This document shows positions 26,670 through 36,769 of a stretch of 64,000 bases of DNA, piece after piece; positions within the stretch are counted from its first letter, which is position 1, and each line of letters starts with the position of its first letter. Position numbers and translations under genes: made by a program. The stretch spans positions 190,193 to 254,192 of the forward strand of contig JACYUE010000001.1 in NCBI GenBank assembly GCA_014841595.1, written 5' to 3'. The notes beneath the pieces were generated by a model, which worked only from the letters and a program-made list of their open reading frames with translations, had not been told where the DNA came from and searched no databases. The DNA comes from Oxalobacteraceae sp. CFBP 8761 (lineage in GTDB: Bacteria; Pseudomonadota; Gammaproteobacteria; Burkholderiales; Burkholderiaceae_D).

Positions 26670-27884
26670 ATGGACGCTTCCCGCCGTTTCACCCGTTTGC
26701 AAGACCTGATCGATCAGAACGCCCTGCAGGGCAAGCGCGTCTTCATTCGCGCCGACCTGAATGTGCCACAAGATGACGCTGGCAATATCACCGAAGACAC
26801 GCGCATTCGCGCTTCGGTGCCGGCGATCCAGGCCGCCATTAAGGCGGGCGCGGCAGTGATGGTGACGTCGCACCTCGGTCGGCCGACCGAAGGCGCGTTC
26901 AAGCCGGAAGACAGCCTGGCGCCGGTCGCCGCGCGCCTGTCCGAGCTGCTCGGCCAGCCGGTCGAACTCAAGCAAAACTGGGTCGACGGTGTCGATGTCG
27001 CGCCGGGTTCGGTCGTGCTGCTTGAAAACTGCCGCGTGAATGCGGGCGAAAAGAAAAACAACGACGAGCTGGCCCAGAAAATGGCCAAGCTGTGCGATGT
27101 GTACGTTAATGATGCGTTCGGCACTGCGCACCGCGCCGAAGCCACCACGCACGGCATCGCCAAGTTTGCACCGGTCGTCGCCGCAGGCCCGCTGCTGGCC
27201 GCTGAACTCGACGCACTGGGCAAGGCCCTCGGCCAGCCGCAGCGTCCGCTGCTGGCAATCGTCGCCGGCTCGAAAGTCTCGAGCAAGCTGACCATCCTGC
27301 AAAGCCTGGCCGACAAGGTCGACAACCTGATCGTCGGCGGCGGCATTGCCAACACGTTCATGAAGGCCGTCGGCCTGAACATCGGCAAGTCGCTCGTTGA
27401 AAACGATCTGGTGAACGAAGCCAAGGCGATCATCGACAAGATGGCCGCGCGCGGCGCGCAAGTGCCGATTCCTGTCGACGTCGTGTGCGCCAAGGAATTT
27501 GCGCCAACGGCTGCCGCCACCGTCAAGCTGGTGGCTGACGTACAAGACGACGACATGATCCTCGATATCGGCCCGCAGACCGCCGCCATGCTGGCAGAGC
27601 AGGTCGCCACGGCTGGCACGATCGTCTGGAACGGTCCGGTCGGCGTGTTCGAATTCGACCAGTTTGCCGAGGGCACCAAGACCCTGGCGCTGGCCATCGC
27701 AAGTTCCAAGGGCTTCTCGATCGCTGGTGGCGGCGACACCCTGGCCGCGATTGCAAAATACAAGATCGCCGACCAGATCGGCTACATTTCGACCGGCGGT
27801 GGCGCCTTCCTGGAATTCCTGGAAGGAAAAACGCTGCCGGCGGTGGATATCCTGCTGCAACGCAGCGCGCAGTCTGCAGCATAA
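26670..27884 (+). CDS. pgk: Phosphoglycerate kinase
   Basis: 404 residues. Catalyses transfer between 1,3-bisphosphoglycerate and ATP in glycolysis and gluconeogenesis. Key segments: [13 protein letters not shown] (substrate loop), [24 protein letters not shown], and the nucleotide-binding GPVGVFE and GGGDTLAAI near the end. A weak -10 (TACAAT, 26634-26639) lies just upstream. Followed by pyk, with an intrinsic terminator between them. Confidence 0.97.
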   Translation: MDASRRFTRLQDLIDQNALQGKRVFIRADLNVPQDDAGNITEDTRIRASVPAIQAAIKAGAAVMVTSHLGRPTEGAFKPEDSLAPVAARLSELLGQPVELKQNWVDGVDVAPGSVVLLENCRVNAGEKKNNDELAQKMAKLCDVYVNDAFGTAHRAEATTHGIAKFAPVVAAGPLLAAELDALGKALGQPQRPLLAIVAGSKVSSKLTILQSLADKVDNLIVGGGIANTFMKAVGLNIGKSLVENDLVNEAKAIIDKMAARGAQVPIPVDVVCAKEFAPTAAATVKLVADVQDDDMILDIGPQTAAMLAEQVATAGTIVWNGPVGVFEFDQFAEGTKTLALAIASSKGFSIAGGGDTLAAIAKYKIADQIGYISTGGGAFLEFLEGKTLPAVDILLQRSAQSAA

Positions 27885-27894
27885 ATGAGACCCT

Positions 27895-27924
27895 AGCGCA
27901 GCCCGTGGCTGCGCTTTGTTTTTT
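27895..27924 (+). terminator. Intrinsic terminator between pgk and pyk
   Basis: Perfect 9-bp stem AGCGCAGCC / GGCTGCGCT with a three-base loop (CGT), then TTTGTTTTTT. The T-run ends two bases before the pyk ribosome binding site (AAGGA, 27927-27931). Confidence 0.88.
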
Positions 27925-27937
27925 ACAAGGACACTTC

Positions 27938-29386
27938 ATGTACCGTGGCACCAAGATCGTCGCAACCATCGGCCCAGCATCGACCGACTTCGATATTCTC
28001 GTCAAAATGATCCGCGCCGGCGTCGACGTCGTACGCCTGAATTTTTCGCACGGGAAGGCCCAGGATCACATCGATCGGGCCACCTTGGTACGCCGTGCTG
28101 CCGCCGAATGCGGCCGTGAAGTGGCCATCATGGCCGACATGCAGGGTCCGAAGATCCGCGTCGGCAAGTTTGAAGAAGGCAAAATCTTCCTGACCAATGG
28201 CGACCGGTTCATTCTGGACGCCAAGTGGGGCGAGAACGGCGAACTGGGCAACCAGGAGCGCGTGGGCCTCGACTACAAGGCACTGCCGCGCGACGTCAAG
28301 CCGGGCGACAGGCTGCTGCTCAACGACGGCCTGATCGTGCTGATCGTCGACCGCGTCGCCGGCCACGAAATCTGCACCACCGTCAAAGTGGGCGGCGAGC
28401 TGTCGAACAACAAGGGCATCAACCGCCAGGGCGGCGGCCTGACCGCGCCGGCCCTGACCTCGAAGGACATGGAAGACATCAAGACCGCGATGAGCTTCCA
28501 GGCCGACTACCTGGCGATTTCGTTCCCGAAGAGCGCGACCGACATGGAAATGGCGCGCCAGCTGGCCAATATCGCCGGCGAGCCGTACGGCCACAAGCCG
28601 ATGATGATCGCCAAGATCGAGCGCGCCGAAGCGATTCCGCTGCTGCAGGAGATCCTGGATGCGTCGGACGGCATCATGGTTGCCCGTGGCGACCTGGCCG
28701 TCGAAGTGGGCAATGCCGCCGTGCCGGCGCTGCAAAAGCGCATGATCCGCATGGCGCGCGATTCGAACAAGCTGGCCATCACGGCGACCCAGATGATGGA
28801 GTCGATGATCGTCAACGCCGTGCCGACCCGCGCCGAAGTGTCGGACGTCGCCAACGCCGTGCTCGATGGCACCGACGCCGTCATGACCTCGGCCGAGACC
28901 GCATCGGGCAAGTACCCGATCGAAACCGTCGAAATGATGGCGGCGGTCTGCCTCGAAGCCGAGATGTCCGAATACAACAAGATCGACGTCGATTTCCTCA
29001 ATAAACAGTTCACCCGCATCGACCAGACCATCGCGTACGGTACGCTGTTTACCGCGCACCACTTGCGCGTGAAGGCGATCGTGGCGCTGACCGAATCGGG
29101 CTCGACCGCGTTGTGGATGAGCCGTCACAGCATCGACACGCCAATCCTGGCGCTGACCCCGCTCAAGACGACCGAGCGCAAGGCTTCGCTGTACCGCAAC
29201 GTGCGCGCCTTCCACCTCGAGCAGGAAGGCGGCAGCCACGCCGTGCTGCGCAAGGCCGAAGAGCTGTTGATGAACGAAGGCTATGTGCGCAAGGGTGACC
29301 TGATCGTCGTGACGTGGGGCTCGCCAATGGGCGAAGCCGGCGGCACCAATGCGCTCAAGATCGTGCGTGTGGGCGAATATGATTAA
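27938..29386 (+). CDS. pyk: Pyruvate kinase
   Basis: 482 residues; converts phosphoenolpyruvate and ADP to pyruvate and ATP. N-terminal [10 protein letters not shown], the active-site region [32 protein letters not shown], and the C-terminal domain ([20 protein letters not shown]) are intact. The frame is open 11 codons further up; the ATG at 27938 has the RBS AAGGA and starts the family. It sits directly downstream of a strong terminator. Confidence 0.97.
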   Translation: MYRGTKIVATIGPASTDFDILVKMIRAGVDVVRLNFSHGKAQDHIDRATLVRRAAAECGREVAIMADMQGPKIRVGKFEEGKIFLTNGDRFILDAKWGENGELGNQERVGLDYKALPRDVKPGDRLLLNDGLIVLIVDRVAGHEICTTVKVGGELSNNKGINRQGGGLTAPALTSKDMEDIKTAMSFQADYLAISFPKSATDMEMARQLANIAGEPYGHKPMMIAKIERAEAIPLLQEILDASDGIMVARGDLAVEVGNAAVPALQKRMIRMARDSNKLAITATQMMESMIVNAVPTRAEVSDVANAVLDGTDAVMTSAETASGKYPIETVEMMAAVCLEAEMSEYNKIDVDFLNKQFTRIDQTIAYGTLFTAHHLRVKAIVALTESGSTALWMSRHSIDTPILALTPLKTTERKASLYRNVRAFHLEQEGGSHAVLRKAEELLMNEGYVRKGDLIVVTWGSPMGEAGGTNALKIVRVGEYD

Positions 29387-29416
29387 CGGGATGGGGCGCC
29401 GCGCCTGATGCGTTCA

Positions 29417-29442
29417 CGGCATGCCGGCAGTTGGGCATGCCG
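29417..29442. other. Hairpin between pyk and fba
   Basis: Inverted repeat CGGCATGCC / GGCATGCCG with an 8-base loop, no U-run. Could be an RNA processing or pausing element in the pyk-fba spacer. Confidence 0.4.
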
Positions 29443-29496
29443 CGCTCGGCACGCGCCACTTCCCGACAAGTTTCTTTATTGTTTTGGAGTACTACC

Positions 29497-30561
29497 ATGG
29501 CACTCGTATCACTGCGTCAGTTGCTGGACCACGCCGCCGAAAACGGCTACGGCCTGCCAGCATTTAACGTCAACAACCTCGAACAGGTGCAGGCCATCAT
29601 GGCTGCCGCCGACGCTGTCAACAGCCCGGTGATCATGCAGGCATCGGCCGGCGCGCGCAAGTACGCGGGCGAAGCCTTCCTGCGTCACCTGATCGACGCT
29701 GCTGTCGAAGCCTATCCGCACATTCCGGTCGTCATGCACCAGGATCACGGCCAGTCGCCGGCAGTCTGCATGGCTGCGATCCGTTCGGGTTTCTCGTCGG
29801 TGATGATGGACGGTTCGCTCGAAGCCGATGGCAAGAGCGTCGCCAGCTATGAATACAACGTCGCTGTCTCGCAAGAGGTCGTCAAGTTCGCGCACTCGAT
29901 CGGTGTGACCGTCGAAGCCGAACTGGGCGTGCTCGGTTCGCTCGAAACCATGATGGGCGACAAGGAAGACGGCCACGGCGCCGACGGTGCCATGACCCGC
30001 GAGCAGCTGCTGACCGACGTCGACCAGGCCGCCGACTTCGTCAAGCGCACCCAGTGCGACGCGCTGGCAATCGCCATCGGTACCTCGCACGGCGCGTACA
30101 AGTTCACGCGCAAGCCAACCGGCGACATCCTGGCAATCGACCGCATCAAGGAAATCCACGCGCGCATCCCGAACACCCACCTGGTGATGCACGGTTCGTC
30201 GTCGGTGCCGCAAGAGCTGCTGGCAATCATCCGCGAATTCGGCGGTGACATGAAAGAGACCTACGGCGTGCCGGTCGAAGAGATTCAAGAGGGCATCAAG
30301 CACGGTGTTCGCAAGATCAACATTGACACCGACATTCGCCTGGCAATGACGGCAGCGATTCGCAAGTACATGTTCCAGAATCCGTCGAAGTTTGATCCAC
30401 GCGATTACCTGAAGCCGGCGCGCGAAGCGGCAATGGACGTGTGCAAGGCGCGCTTCCTGTCGTTCGGCTGCGAAGGCCAGGCTGACAAGATCAAGCCAAT
30501 CCCGCTGGACAAGATGGCCGAGCGCTACAAGGCCGGCGAGCTGTCGCAGATCGTTCAATAA
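29497..30561 (+). CDS. fba: Fructose-bisphosphate aldolase, class II
   Basis: 354 residues, class II zinc aldolase of the type found in Calvin-cycle and glycolytic operons of proteobacteria. [11 protein letters not shown], the zinc-binding [27 protein letters not shown] and VMHGSSSVP are all present. RBS TTTGGAG; the ATG at 29497 starts the conserved region, 22 codons inside the open frame. Third of the pgk-pyk-fba set. Confidence 0.97.
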   Translation: MALVSLRQLLDHAAENGYGLPAFNVNNLEQVQAIMAAADAVNSPVIMQASAGARKYAGEAFLRHLIDAAVEAYPHIPVVMHQDHGQSPAVCMAAIRSGFSSVMMDGSLEADGKSVASYEYNVAVSQEVVKFAHSIGVTVEAELGVLGSLETMMGDKEDGHGADGAMTREQLLTDVDQAADFVKRTQCDALAIAIGTSHGAYKFTRKPTGDILAIDRIKEIHARIPNTHLVMHGSSSVPQELLAIIREFGGDMKETYGVPVEEIQEGIKHGVRKINIDTDIRLAMTAAIRKYMFQNPSKFDPRDYLKPAREAAMDVCKARFLSFGCEGQADKIKPIPLDKMAERYKAGELSQIVQ

Positions 30562-30567
30562 ATCGTA

Positions 30568-30592
30568 GGGATGGCGGCAACGCCGCCATCCC
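30568..30592 (+). terminator. Hairpin after fba (terminator-like, no U-run)
   Basis: Perfect 11-bp stem GGGATGGCGGC / GCCGCCATCCC with a three-base loop, six bases after the fba stop. There is no downstream T-run, so it may protect the 3' end or rely on Rho. Confidence 0.6.
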
Positions 30593-30664
30593 CGGGTTCG
30601 ATCGCCCGCGTCGCAAATTGACGTAAAATATCGCATTGACCAGGCTTTACCGCCTGACTTTCAC

Positions 30665-30688
30665 AACCGGCGGCCCGTTCCGCCGGTT
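30665..30688 (+). promoter_or_regulatory. Hairpin in the 5' leader of purC
   Basis: AACCGGCGG / CCGCCGGTT, a perfect 9-bp stem with a six-base loop, ending 22 bp before the purC ATG. No long U-run follows. A candidate mRNA leader structure or operator. Confidence 0.5.
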
Positions 30689-30710
30689 CCGCTTTCCTGA
30701 TACCCCATCT

Positions 30711-31607
30711 ATGAACAGCCTCTACCAATCCTCCATTCAGTCCCTGCCACTGCTCGGTCACGGCAAGGTGCGCGATAACTATGCCGTTGGCGACGACAAG
30801 ATCCTGATCGTCACCACCGACCGCCTGTCGGCCTTCGACGTGGTCATGAACGAGCCGATTCCCGGCAAAGGCAAGGTACTGAACCAGATGAGCGATTTCT
30901 GGTTCGAGAAGCTCGGCCACATCGTGCCGAACCACCTGACCGGCGTTGCGCCGGAAAGCGTGGTCGCGCCGGATGAAGTCGGGCAGGTGACCGGCCGCGC
31001 GGTCGTGGCCAAGCGCCTGAAACCGATCATGGTCGAAGCCGTCGTGCGCGGCTACATCATCGGTTCGGGCTGGAAGGATTATCAGCAAAGCGGCGCCATC
31101 TGCGGCATCGCGCTGCCAGCCGGTCTTCAGCAAGCTGAAAAGCTGCCGGAACCGATCTTCACGCCAGCCGCCAAGGCCGACCTGGGCGAGCACGACGAAA
31201 ACATCTCGTTCGCCCAGATGGAAGAAAAAATCGGCGCCGAACTGGCCGCCAAGATGCGCGACATCAGCATCAAGCTCTACACGACCGCTGCCGAATACGC
31301 GGCCACACGCGGCATCATCATCGCCGACACCAAATTCGAATTCGGCCTGGACGACAACAACGTGCTGCACCTGATGGACGAAGTGCTGACCGCCGATTCG
31401 TCGCGCTTCTGGCCAGCCGATTCGTACGCGCCGGGCATGTCGCCGCCATCGTTCGACAAGCAGTTCGTGCGTGACTATCTCGAAACGCTGACCGAGTGGC
31501 CAAAGACCGCACCGGCGCCAAGCCTGCCGCAGGACGTCATCGACAAAACCCAGGCCAAGTATTTCGAGGCCATCGAACGCCTGACCGGCGAAAAGCTGAA
31601 GGCATAA
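30711..31607 (+). CDS. purC: Phosphoribosylaminoimidazole-succinocarboxamide synthase (SAICAR synthetase)
   Basis: 298 residues, the longer form of PurC, which joins CAIR and aspartate in purine synthesis. Motifs [34 protein letters not shown] and [14 protein letters not shown] ([13 protein letters not shown]) are present. The ATG at 30711 begins the family; the frame is open 25 codons upstream through a leader hairpin. purE and purK follow in tight succession. Confidence 0.97.
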   Translation: MNSLYQSSIQSLPLLGHGKVRDNYAVGDDKILIVTTDRLSAFDVVMNEPIPGKGKVLNQMSDFWFEKLGHIVPNHLTGVAPESVVAPDEVGQVTGRAVVAKRLKPIMVEAVVRGYIIGSGWKDYQQSGAICGIALPAGLQQAEKLPEPIFTPAAKADLGEHDENISFAQMEEKIGAELAAKMRDISIKLYTTAAEYAATRGIIIADTKFEFGLDDNNVLHLMDEVLTADSSRFWPADSYAPGMSPPSFDKQFVRDYLETLTEWPKTAPAPSLPQDVIDKTQAKYFEAIERLTGEKLKA

Positions 31608-31610
31608 GTG

Positions 31611-32108
31611 ATGACCGAGCAATCCAAGCCGCTCGTCGGCGTCATCATGGGCTCGTCGTCCGACTGGGACGTGATGCAGAACGCGGTCGCGATCCTGAAG
31701 CAGTTCGGCGTGCCGTTCGAAGCCTCGGTGATTTCGGCGCACCGCATGCCCGATGAAATGTTCACCTACGCCGAGACAGCCCGCGCGCGCGGCCTGCGCG
31801 CGATCATCGCTGGCGCCGGCGGCGCGGCGCACCTGCCTGGCATGGTGGCCGCCAAGACCATCGTGCCGGTGCTGGGCGTGCCCGTGCCATCGAAGTACCT
31901 GCGTGGCGAAGACTCGCTGCTGTCGATCGTGCAGATGCCCAAAGGCGTGCCGGTGGCGACGTTCGCCATCGGTGAAGCGGGCGCCGCCAATGCGGCCCTG
32001 ACCGCCGTGGCGATCCTGGCTGCCAATGACGAGGCGCTGGCCGACAAGCTGGAGCAGTTCCGCCGCGACCAGACCGCCGCCGCCCAGGCCATGACCTTAC
32101 CTGTTTGA
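31611..32108 (+). CDS. purE: 5-(carboxyamino)imidazole ribonucleotide mutase
   Basis: 165 residues, class I PurE, which isomerises N5-CAIR to CAIR. The [23 protein letters not shown] and [13 protein letters not shown] motifs are intact. The ATG at 31611 follows the purC stop by three bases; a GTG directly adjacent to the stop is an alternative. Confidence 0.97.
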   Translation: MTEQSKPLVGVIMGSSSDWDVMQNAVAILKQFGVPFEASVISAHRMPDEMFTYAETARARGLRAIIAGAGGAAHLPGMVAAKTIVPVLGVPVPSKYLRGEDSLLSIVQMPKGVPVATFAIGEAGAANAALTAVAILAANDEALADKLEQFRRDQTAAAQAMTLPV

Positions 32109-32112
32109 TCCG

Positions 32113-33312
32113 ATGACCCAAGCGCAGCAGACTTCTCCAATTCTTCCATCGGCCGACCCATCCACCTGGCTCGGCGTGATGGGCGGCGGCCAGCTTGGCC
32201 GCATGTTTGCGCATGCCGCGCAAAGCATGGGCTACCAGGTCGCCGTGCTCGAACCGAGCGCCGATTGCCCGGCCGGGCAGGTTGCCGATCGCACCATCGA
32301 AGGCAACTACGACGATGCGGCGGCGCTGGCCGAACTGCGCGCGCTGTGCGCCGCCGTGACGACCGAGTTCGAGAACGTCCCGGCCGACAGCCTGCAATTG
32401 CTGGCCGAAGGCAGCTTTGTCGCACCGGGCGCATCGTGCGTGTCGATCGCCCAGGACCGCATCGCCGAAAAGCGTTTCTTTGTCGAGTGCGCGCCAGCCT
32501 CGAAGGTGATGCCGGCGCCGCACAAGACGATCGCCTCGCACGCCGACATCGACGCCATCGGTGACGATCTGCTGCCAGGTATTTTGAAAACCGTGCGCAT
32601 GGGGTACGACGGCAAGGGCCAGGTGCGCGTGCGCACGCGCGACGACGTGCGCGCGGCGTTTGACGATATGGACGGCGTGACCTGCATGCTCGAAAAGATG
32701 CTGCCGCTGGCCTATGAAGTGTCGGTACTGACCGCGCGCGGCCATGACGGCGCCTCGGTCGTGTACCCGATCGCCGAAAACGTGCATCGCGACGGCATCC
32801 TGTTTACCACCACCGTGCCGGGCCCGAACGTGTCGCCGCAATGCGCGCGTCAGGCGCAGGATGCGGCGCGCGCCATCGTTGACCAGCTGGGTTACGTCGG
32901 CGTGCTGTGCATCGAGTTCTTCGTGCTCGACGACGGCACGCTGGTCGTCAACGAGATGGCACCGCGCCCGCACAACAGCGGCCACTACACGATCGACGCC
33001 TGCATCACGAGCCAGTTCGCGCAGCAGGTGCGCGCGATGGCCCGCCTGCCGCTGGGCGACGTGCGCCAGCATTCGCCGAGCGTCATGCTCAACATCCTGG
33101 GCGACGTGTGGTTTGACGGTGACACTGACAACACGCGCGAACCGGCCTGGGACCGCGTGCTGGCGCTGCCGGGCGCCAACCTGCACCTGTACGGCAAGGA
33201 CGACCCGCGCCGCGCCCGCAAGATGGGCCACGTGACCTTCGTTGCGCCGACGCTCGGCGAAGCGCAGACCAGTCTGCGCGCCGCCTGCGCCATCCTCGGC
33301 ATCGAAGCGTAA
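32113..33312 (+). CDS. purK: 5-(carboxyamino)imidazole ribonucleotide synthase
   Basis: 399 residues, the ATP-grasp enzyme that makes N5-CAIR, the substrate of Pur[22 protein letters not shown] opens the protein. [22 protein letters not shown] and [17 protein letters not shown] follow. Four bases separate it from purE and two from the Sua5 gene, so purC-purE-purK-sua5 is probably one transcript. Confidence 0.97.
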   Translation: MTQAQQTSPILPSADPSTWLGVMGGGQLGRMFAHAAQSMGYQVAVLEPSADCPAGQVADRTIEGNYDDAAALAELRALCAAVTTEFENVPADSLQLLAEGSFVAPGASCVSIAQDRIAEKRFFVECAPASKVMPAPHKTIASHADIDAIGDDLLPGILKTVRMGYDGKGQVRVRTRDDVRAAFDDMDGVTCMLEKMLPLAYEVSVLTARGHDGASVVYPIAENVHRDGILFTTTVPGPNVSPQCARQAQDAARAIVDQLGYVGVLCIEFFVLDDGTLVVNEMAPRPHNSGHYTIDACITSQFAQQVRAMARLPLGDVRQHSPSVMLNILGDVWFDGDTDNTREPAWDRVLALPGANLHLYGKDDPRRARKMGHVTFVAPTLGEAQTSLRAACAILGIEA

Positions 33313-33314
33313 CC

Positions 33315-34346
33315 ATGACCGACCTGCAGATCGACCAGTCGGTCATCGACACCGCTGCCCGCCTGCTCGAAGCGGGCGAGCTGGTCGCGTTTCCGACCGA
33401 GACCGTGTACGGCCTGGGCGCCGATGCCGAGAATCCGGCTGCGGTGGCCGCCATCTACGCGGCCAAGGGCCGGCCGCAAGACCATCCCGTGATCGTGCAC
33501 CTGGCGCCGGAAGCCCCGCTCGATTACTGGGCCTGCGACATCCCGGCCGAGGCGGGCGCGCTGGCCGCGGCCTTCTGGCCCGGCCCGCTGACGATGATCC
33601 TGAAACGCGCGCCGAATATCCCCGATGCCGTCAGCGGCGGCCAGGACACGGTCGGGCTGCGCTGCCCGTCGCACCCGGTCGCGCTGGCGCTGCTGCGCGC
33701 GTTCAAGGGTGGCAAGGGCGGCATCGCCGCGCCGTCGGCCAACAAGTTCGGGCACGTGAGCCCGACGCTGGCCGATCACGTCATCGACGAATTCGCCATG
33801 GACGACACGGTGGCGATGGTGCTCGATGGCGGAGCGTCGCAGGTCGGCATCGAGTCGACCATCGTCGACCTGTCGCGCCTGGACACGCTCGGCCCGGTGC
33901 TGCTGCGCCCTGGCCACATCAGCGCCGAGGCAATTGCGGCCGTGATCGACCGCCTGCCGGCCGCAGCCGATGCAGCGGCACCGCGCGCCTCGGGCACGCT
34001 CGAATCGCATTACGCGCCACACACGCCGGTGGCGATGCAGGCGCGCGCGGTGTTGCTCGAGACCATCGAGCAACTGCACGCTGCCGGGCGCAAGGTCGCG
34101 CTGATCCACGTCAGCACCATGCCGGAAACCCACGCCGCGCAGCGCCTGCCGCCCCAGCCGGCGGGGTTCGCCCACGCGCTGTACGCCGCGCTGCGCGCGA
34201 TGGACGGGCAGGGCGCCGACGTCATCCTGGTCGAATCACCGCCGCAGCAGGGCGAGTGGCTGGGCGTCAATGATCGCCTGCGCCGGGCTGCGCATGGTTC
34301 GACGGGCATCGTCCACGGATTGCTCAACAGTCGACCAAACGTTTAA
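33315..34346 (+). CDS. L-threonylcarbamoyladenylate synthase (Sua5 type)
   Basis: 343 residues. It makes threonylcarbamoyl-AMP for the tRNA modification t6A at position 37. The YrdC domain (about 8-205, VAFPTETVYGLGADA, KGRPQDHPVIVH, APSANKFGHVSPT) is followed by a Sua5 C-terminal domain (SHYAPHTPV onward), making this the long Sua5 form rather than the short TsaC. End of the pur operon. The window also holds tcdA (56617), which acts on the same modification. Confidence 0.94.
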   Translation: MTDLQIDQSVIDTAARLLEAGELVAFPTETVYGLGADAENPAAVAAIYAAKGRPQDHPVIVHLAPEAPLDYWACDIPAEAGALAAAFWPGPLTMILKRAPNIPDAVSGGQDTVGLRCPSHPVALALLRAFKGGKGGIAAPSANKFGHVSPTLADHVIDEFAMDDTVAMVLDGGASQVGIESTIVDLSRLDTLGPVLLRPGHISAEAIAAVIDRLPAAADAAAPRASGTLESHYAPHTPVAMQARAVLLETIEQLHAAGRKVALIHVSTMPETHAAQRLPPQPAGFAHALYAALRAMDGQGADVILVESPPQQGEWLGVNDRLRRAAHGSTGIVHGLLNSRPNV

Positions 34347-34440
34347 TCCAAATCAACGAATCGATTGATGGGGCGTAAGTACACCGCAACTTACTGCCCC
34401 CCGTTACAAATTCCCCACTTTCTGTCGGGAACATGCTGGT

Positions 34441-34446
34441 TATAAT
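34441..34446 (+). promoter_or_regulatory. Consensus -10 hexamer upstream of the GDSL lipoprotein gene
   Basis: A perfect TATAAT about 160 bp before the gene, in a 260-bp non-coding gap. The matching -35 is weak (TTTCTG at 34419-34424, 16-bp spacing). It would give a long leader. Confidence 0.4.
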
Positions 34447-34606
34447 CCGACCCCTATAGCCAGACCCATCCACTCTGATAGGTGCCTGTCGCAACAACTG
34501 TTGAAGCAATGGATTTTGCTATACAGGGGTAATGAACGCTGGCATAGTAATGAAGCGACGAATAGCACGAGCGTTCGTTTAGAAAAAATTCAACTCAGGA
34601 GACACA

Positions 34607-35968
34607 ATGCGTCAAACCAATTTTGCGCTGGCCGTGCTGACGGCAGCGCTGCTGACCGCGTGCGGCGGCGGCACGAGCCCGGCGGGCGGCGACCAGGCGA
34701 CCAAGGTCACGTTCACCAACCAGGTCTCCTTCGGCGACAGCCTGTCGGACGTCGGCACCTACCGTGTCGGCGCCGTGGCGGCGGCCGGTGGCGGCAAGTT
34801 CACCATCAACGGTGACAGCACCGCCAAGAGCGAAGATCTGAACGGCAAGATCTGGCTTGACTTCATGGCTGCCCAGCTCAAACTGCCGGCGCCATGCGCT
34901 GCGCAGACCGGTCTGCAGGGTGACGCATCCCTTGGCTTCTCGGTTCCGATCGTCAACCATCCGAATTGCTTCAACTACGCCCAGGGCGGCTCGCGCGTGG
35001 TCAATCCGATTGGCCCGGGCAATGCCGCGACCGGCTCGCCGATCGGCGAAATGACCACCCCGATGGTCACCCAGATCGCCAACCACCTGGCCAAGACCGG
35101 CAACAAATTTACCGGCACCGAGCTGGTGACGGTTCTGTCGGGCGGCAATGACGTGCTGATGCAACTGGCCGCCGTGACCAGCGCCGGTACCGCTGCCGGT
35201 GCGCAGGCCTTCGCCGGTGCCCTGGCTACCCGCCTGGGCGCAACCGCGACCAACCCGCAAACCGCCACCCAGGCAATCCTGGCCGCGATCGCCACCGAGA
35301 ATGCCCGTCCAGGCAAGACCGATGCGACGCTGGTCGCTGCTGCCGTGCGCGCTGCCGCCACCCAGCCCGGCAACTCGGCTGTTGCCGCACCTGCCGTGTA
35401 TGGTCCGCTCGTGACCGCCGCGCAAGCGGATGGCACTGCTGCCGGCAACACCGCCGCGACCGCCTACGCCAACACCAACGCCACCGCGATGGTGACGGCG
35501 CTGGGTACCGCCGGTGCGCAGATGGCTGGCCTGGTCAAGAACGAACTGCTGGCCAAGGGCGCGAAGTACGTCATCGTCGCCAACCTGCCTGACGTGGCGA
35601 GCACGCCAACCGCGAAATCGCGTCCGGCTGCGATCCAGTCGCTGGTCGCCGCGATGGTCAATGCCTTCAACACGCAGCTCAAAGCCGGCCTGGGCGCCGA
35701 CGATGCGCGCGTGCTGTACTCCGATCTGTACTCGGTCAGCAACGACCAGGTGAAAAATCCTGGCCCGTATGGCTTGACCAACACCAGCACCCCGGCATGC
35801 GCCAACAACGCGCTGGGTGGGACCTCGCTGATCTGCACCGCCAACAACACGGTGGCCGGTGATGTGAGCCGCTACATGTTCGCCGACGGGATCCATCCGA
35901 CCCCGTTCGAGAACGACCTTATCGCCCGCTACGTCTTCAAGGACATGGCTATCAAGGGCTGGCTGTAA
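34607..35968 (+). CDS. GDSL/SGNH-family hydrolase lipoprotein
   Basis: 453 residues. The lipoprotein signal has lipobox LTAC with Cys19. The GDSL block is SFGDSLSDVG with nucleophile Ser45, an NYAQGGSRV-type glycine block follows, then SGGNDVL with the Asn, and the C-terminal DGIHPTPF supplies Asp and His. An alanine- and threonine-rich segment (about 185-300) with few charges interrupts the domain. Likely a surface or outer-membrane esterase/lipase. RBS CAGGAGAC. A separate ompW gene follows 69 bp downstream on the same strand. Confidence 0.88.
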   Translation: MRQTNFALAVLTAALLTACGGGTSPAGGDQATKVTFTNQVSFGDSLSDVGTYRVGAVAAAGGGKFTINGDSTAKSEDLNGKIWLDFMAAQLKLPAPCAAQTGLQGDASLGFSVPIVNHPNCFNYAQGGSRVVNPIGPGNAATGSPIGEMTTPMVTQIANHLAKTGNKFTGTELVTVLSGGNDVLMQLAAVTSAGTAAGAQAFAGALATRLGATATNPQTATQAILAAIATENARPGKTDATLVAAAVRAAATQPGNSAVAAPAVYGPLVTAAQADGTAAGNTAATAYANTNATAMVTALGTAGAQMAGLVKNELLAKGAKYVIVANLPDVASTPTAKSRPAAIQSLVAAMVNAFNTQLKAGLGADDARVLYSDLYSVSNDQVKNPGPYGLTNTSTPACANNALGGTSLICTANNTVAGDVSRYMFADGIHPTPFENDLIARYVFKDMAIKGWL

Positions 35969-36037
35969 GCAGGTTCTCAGCAACGAGCGGCGGGCCTGCC
36001 CTGGCGGCGGGCCCTCACACATCTATCAGGAGAAGTC

Positions 36038-36721
36038 ATGAAAGTTCGTTTTAGCAGTATCGCCAAGGTCGCGGGTGTCGCTGCCGCACTGGCGTTCGCC
36101 ACCGGCGCATCGGCGCAATCGGCTGGCCAGATCACCGCCAAGGTCGGTTTCAACCGCCTGATGCCAAAAGTGGAAAGCGGCGACATCAGCGCGCCGGCAC
36201 TGCCAGGTACCAAGGCCGACGTCGGCAACGACATGCAGCCAGTGCTCATCCTGTCGTACAGCTTCACCGACAACCTGTCGGTCGAGGGTGCGCTTGGTAC
36301 GCCATACAAGCACCAGATCTACGGTGCGGGTGCGATCACTGGCGTGGGTTCGGTGGGCACGGTCGAGGCGCTGCCGCCGACGGCATTCTTCCAGTACCGT
36401 TTCTTCGCGCCGACCGCGGCCTTCCGTCCGTTCATCGGTGTGGGCCCGACCTACGCGTACTTCATGAAGGAACGCGGTAATGGCAAGCTGACCTCGATCA
36501 CCAATCCGGGCAGCGACGTGCCGACCACGTTCAAGATCGATAACAAGCTGACCTACAGCGCGCAAGTGGGTATCGCGATGAACTTCGACGAGCGCTGGTT
36601 CGCCGACGCGACGGTCATCAAGACGCGCCTGCGCACCGACGTGCACTTCTCGACCGGCCAGACCCAGTTCATGAAGCTGGATCCGGTGGCGATCGTGCTG
36701 GCGGTGGGTTACAAGTTTTAA
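36038..36721 (+). CDS. ompW: OmpW-family outer membrane protein
   Basis: 227 residues. Signal peptide ending ASA before QSAGQI. The mature protein is an eight-stranded barrel of the OmpW family, recognised by LSYSFTDNLSVEGALG-type strands, the central FRPFIGVGPTYAYF and the terminal AVGYKF with a final phenylalanine for BAM recognition. Thought to pass small hydrophobic molecules. RBS AGGAGAAG. A strong terminator follows. Confidence 0.93.
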   Translation: MKVRFSSIAKVAGVAAALAFATGASAQSAGQITAKVGFNRLMPKVESGDISAPALPGTKADVGNDMQPVLILSYSFTDNLSVEGALGTPYKHQIYGAGAITGVGSVGTVEALPPTAFFQYRFFAPTAAFRPFIGVGPTYAYFMKERGNGKLTSITNPGSDVPTTFKIDNKLTYSAQVGIAMNFDERWFADATVIKTRLRTDVHFSTGQTQFMKLDPVAIVLAVGYKF

Positions 36722-36745
36722 GCACGGCGCAAGCCGCATGACGAG

Positions 36746-36769
36746 AGCCCGCCGCGTGCGGGCTTTTTT
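36746..36769 (+). terminator. Intrinsic terminator after ompW
   Basis: AGCCCGC / GCGGGCT stem with a five-base loop followed by TTTTTT. It touches the 3' end of the convergent aldo/keto reductase pseudogene. Confidence 0.88.
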
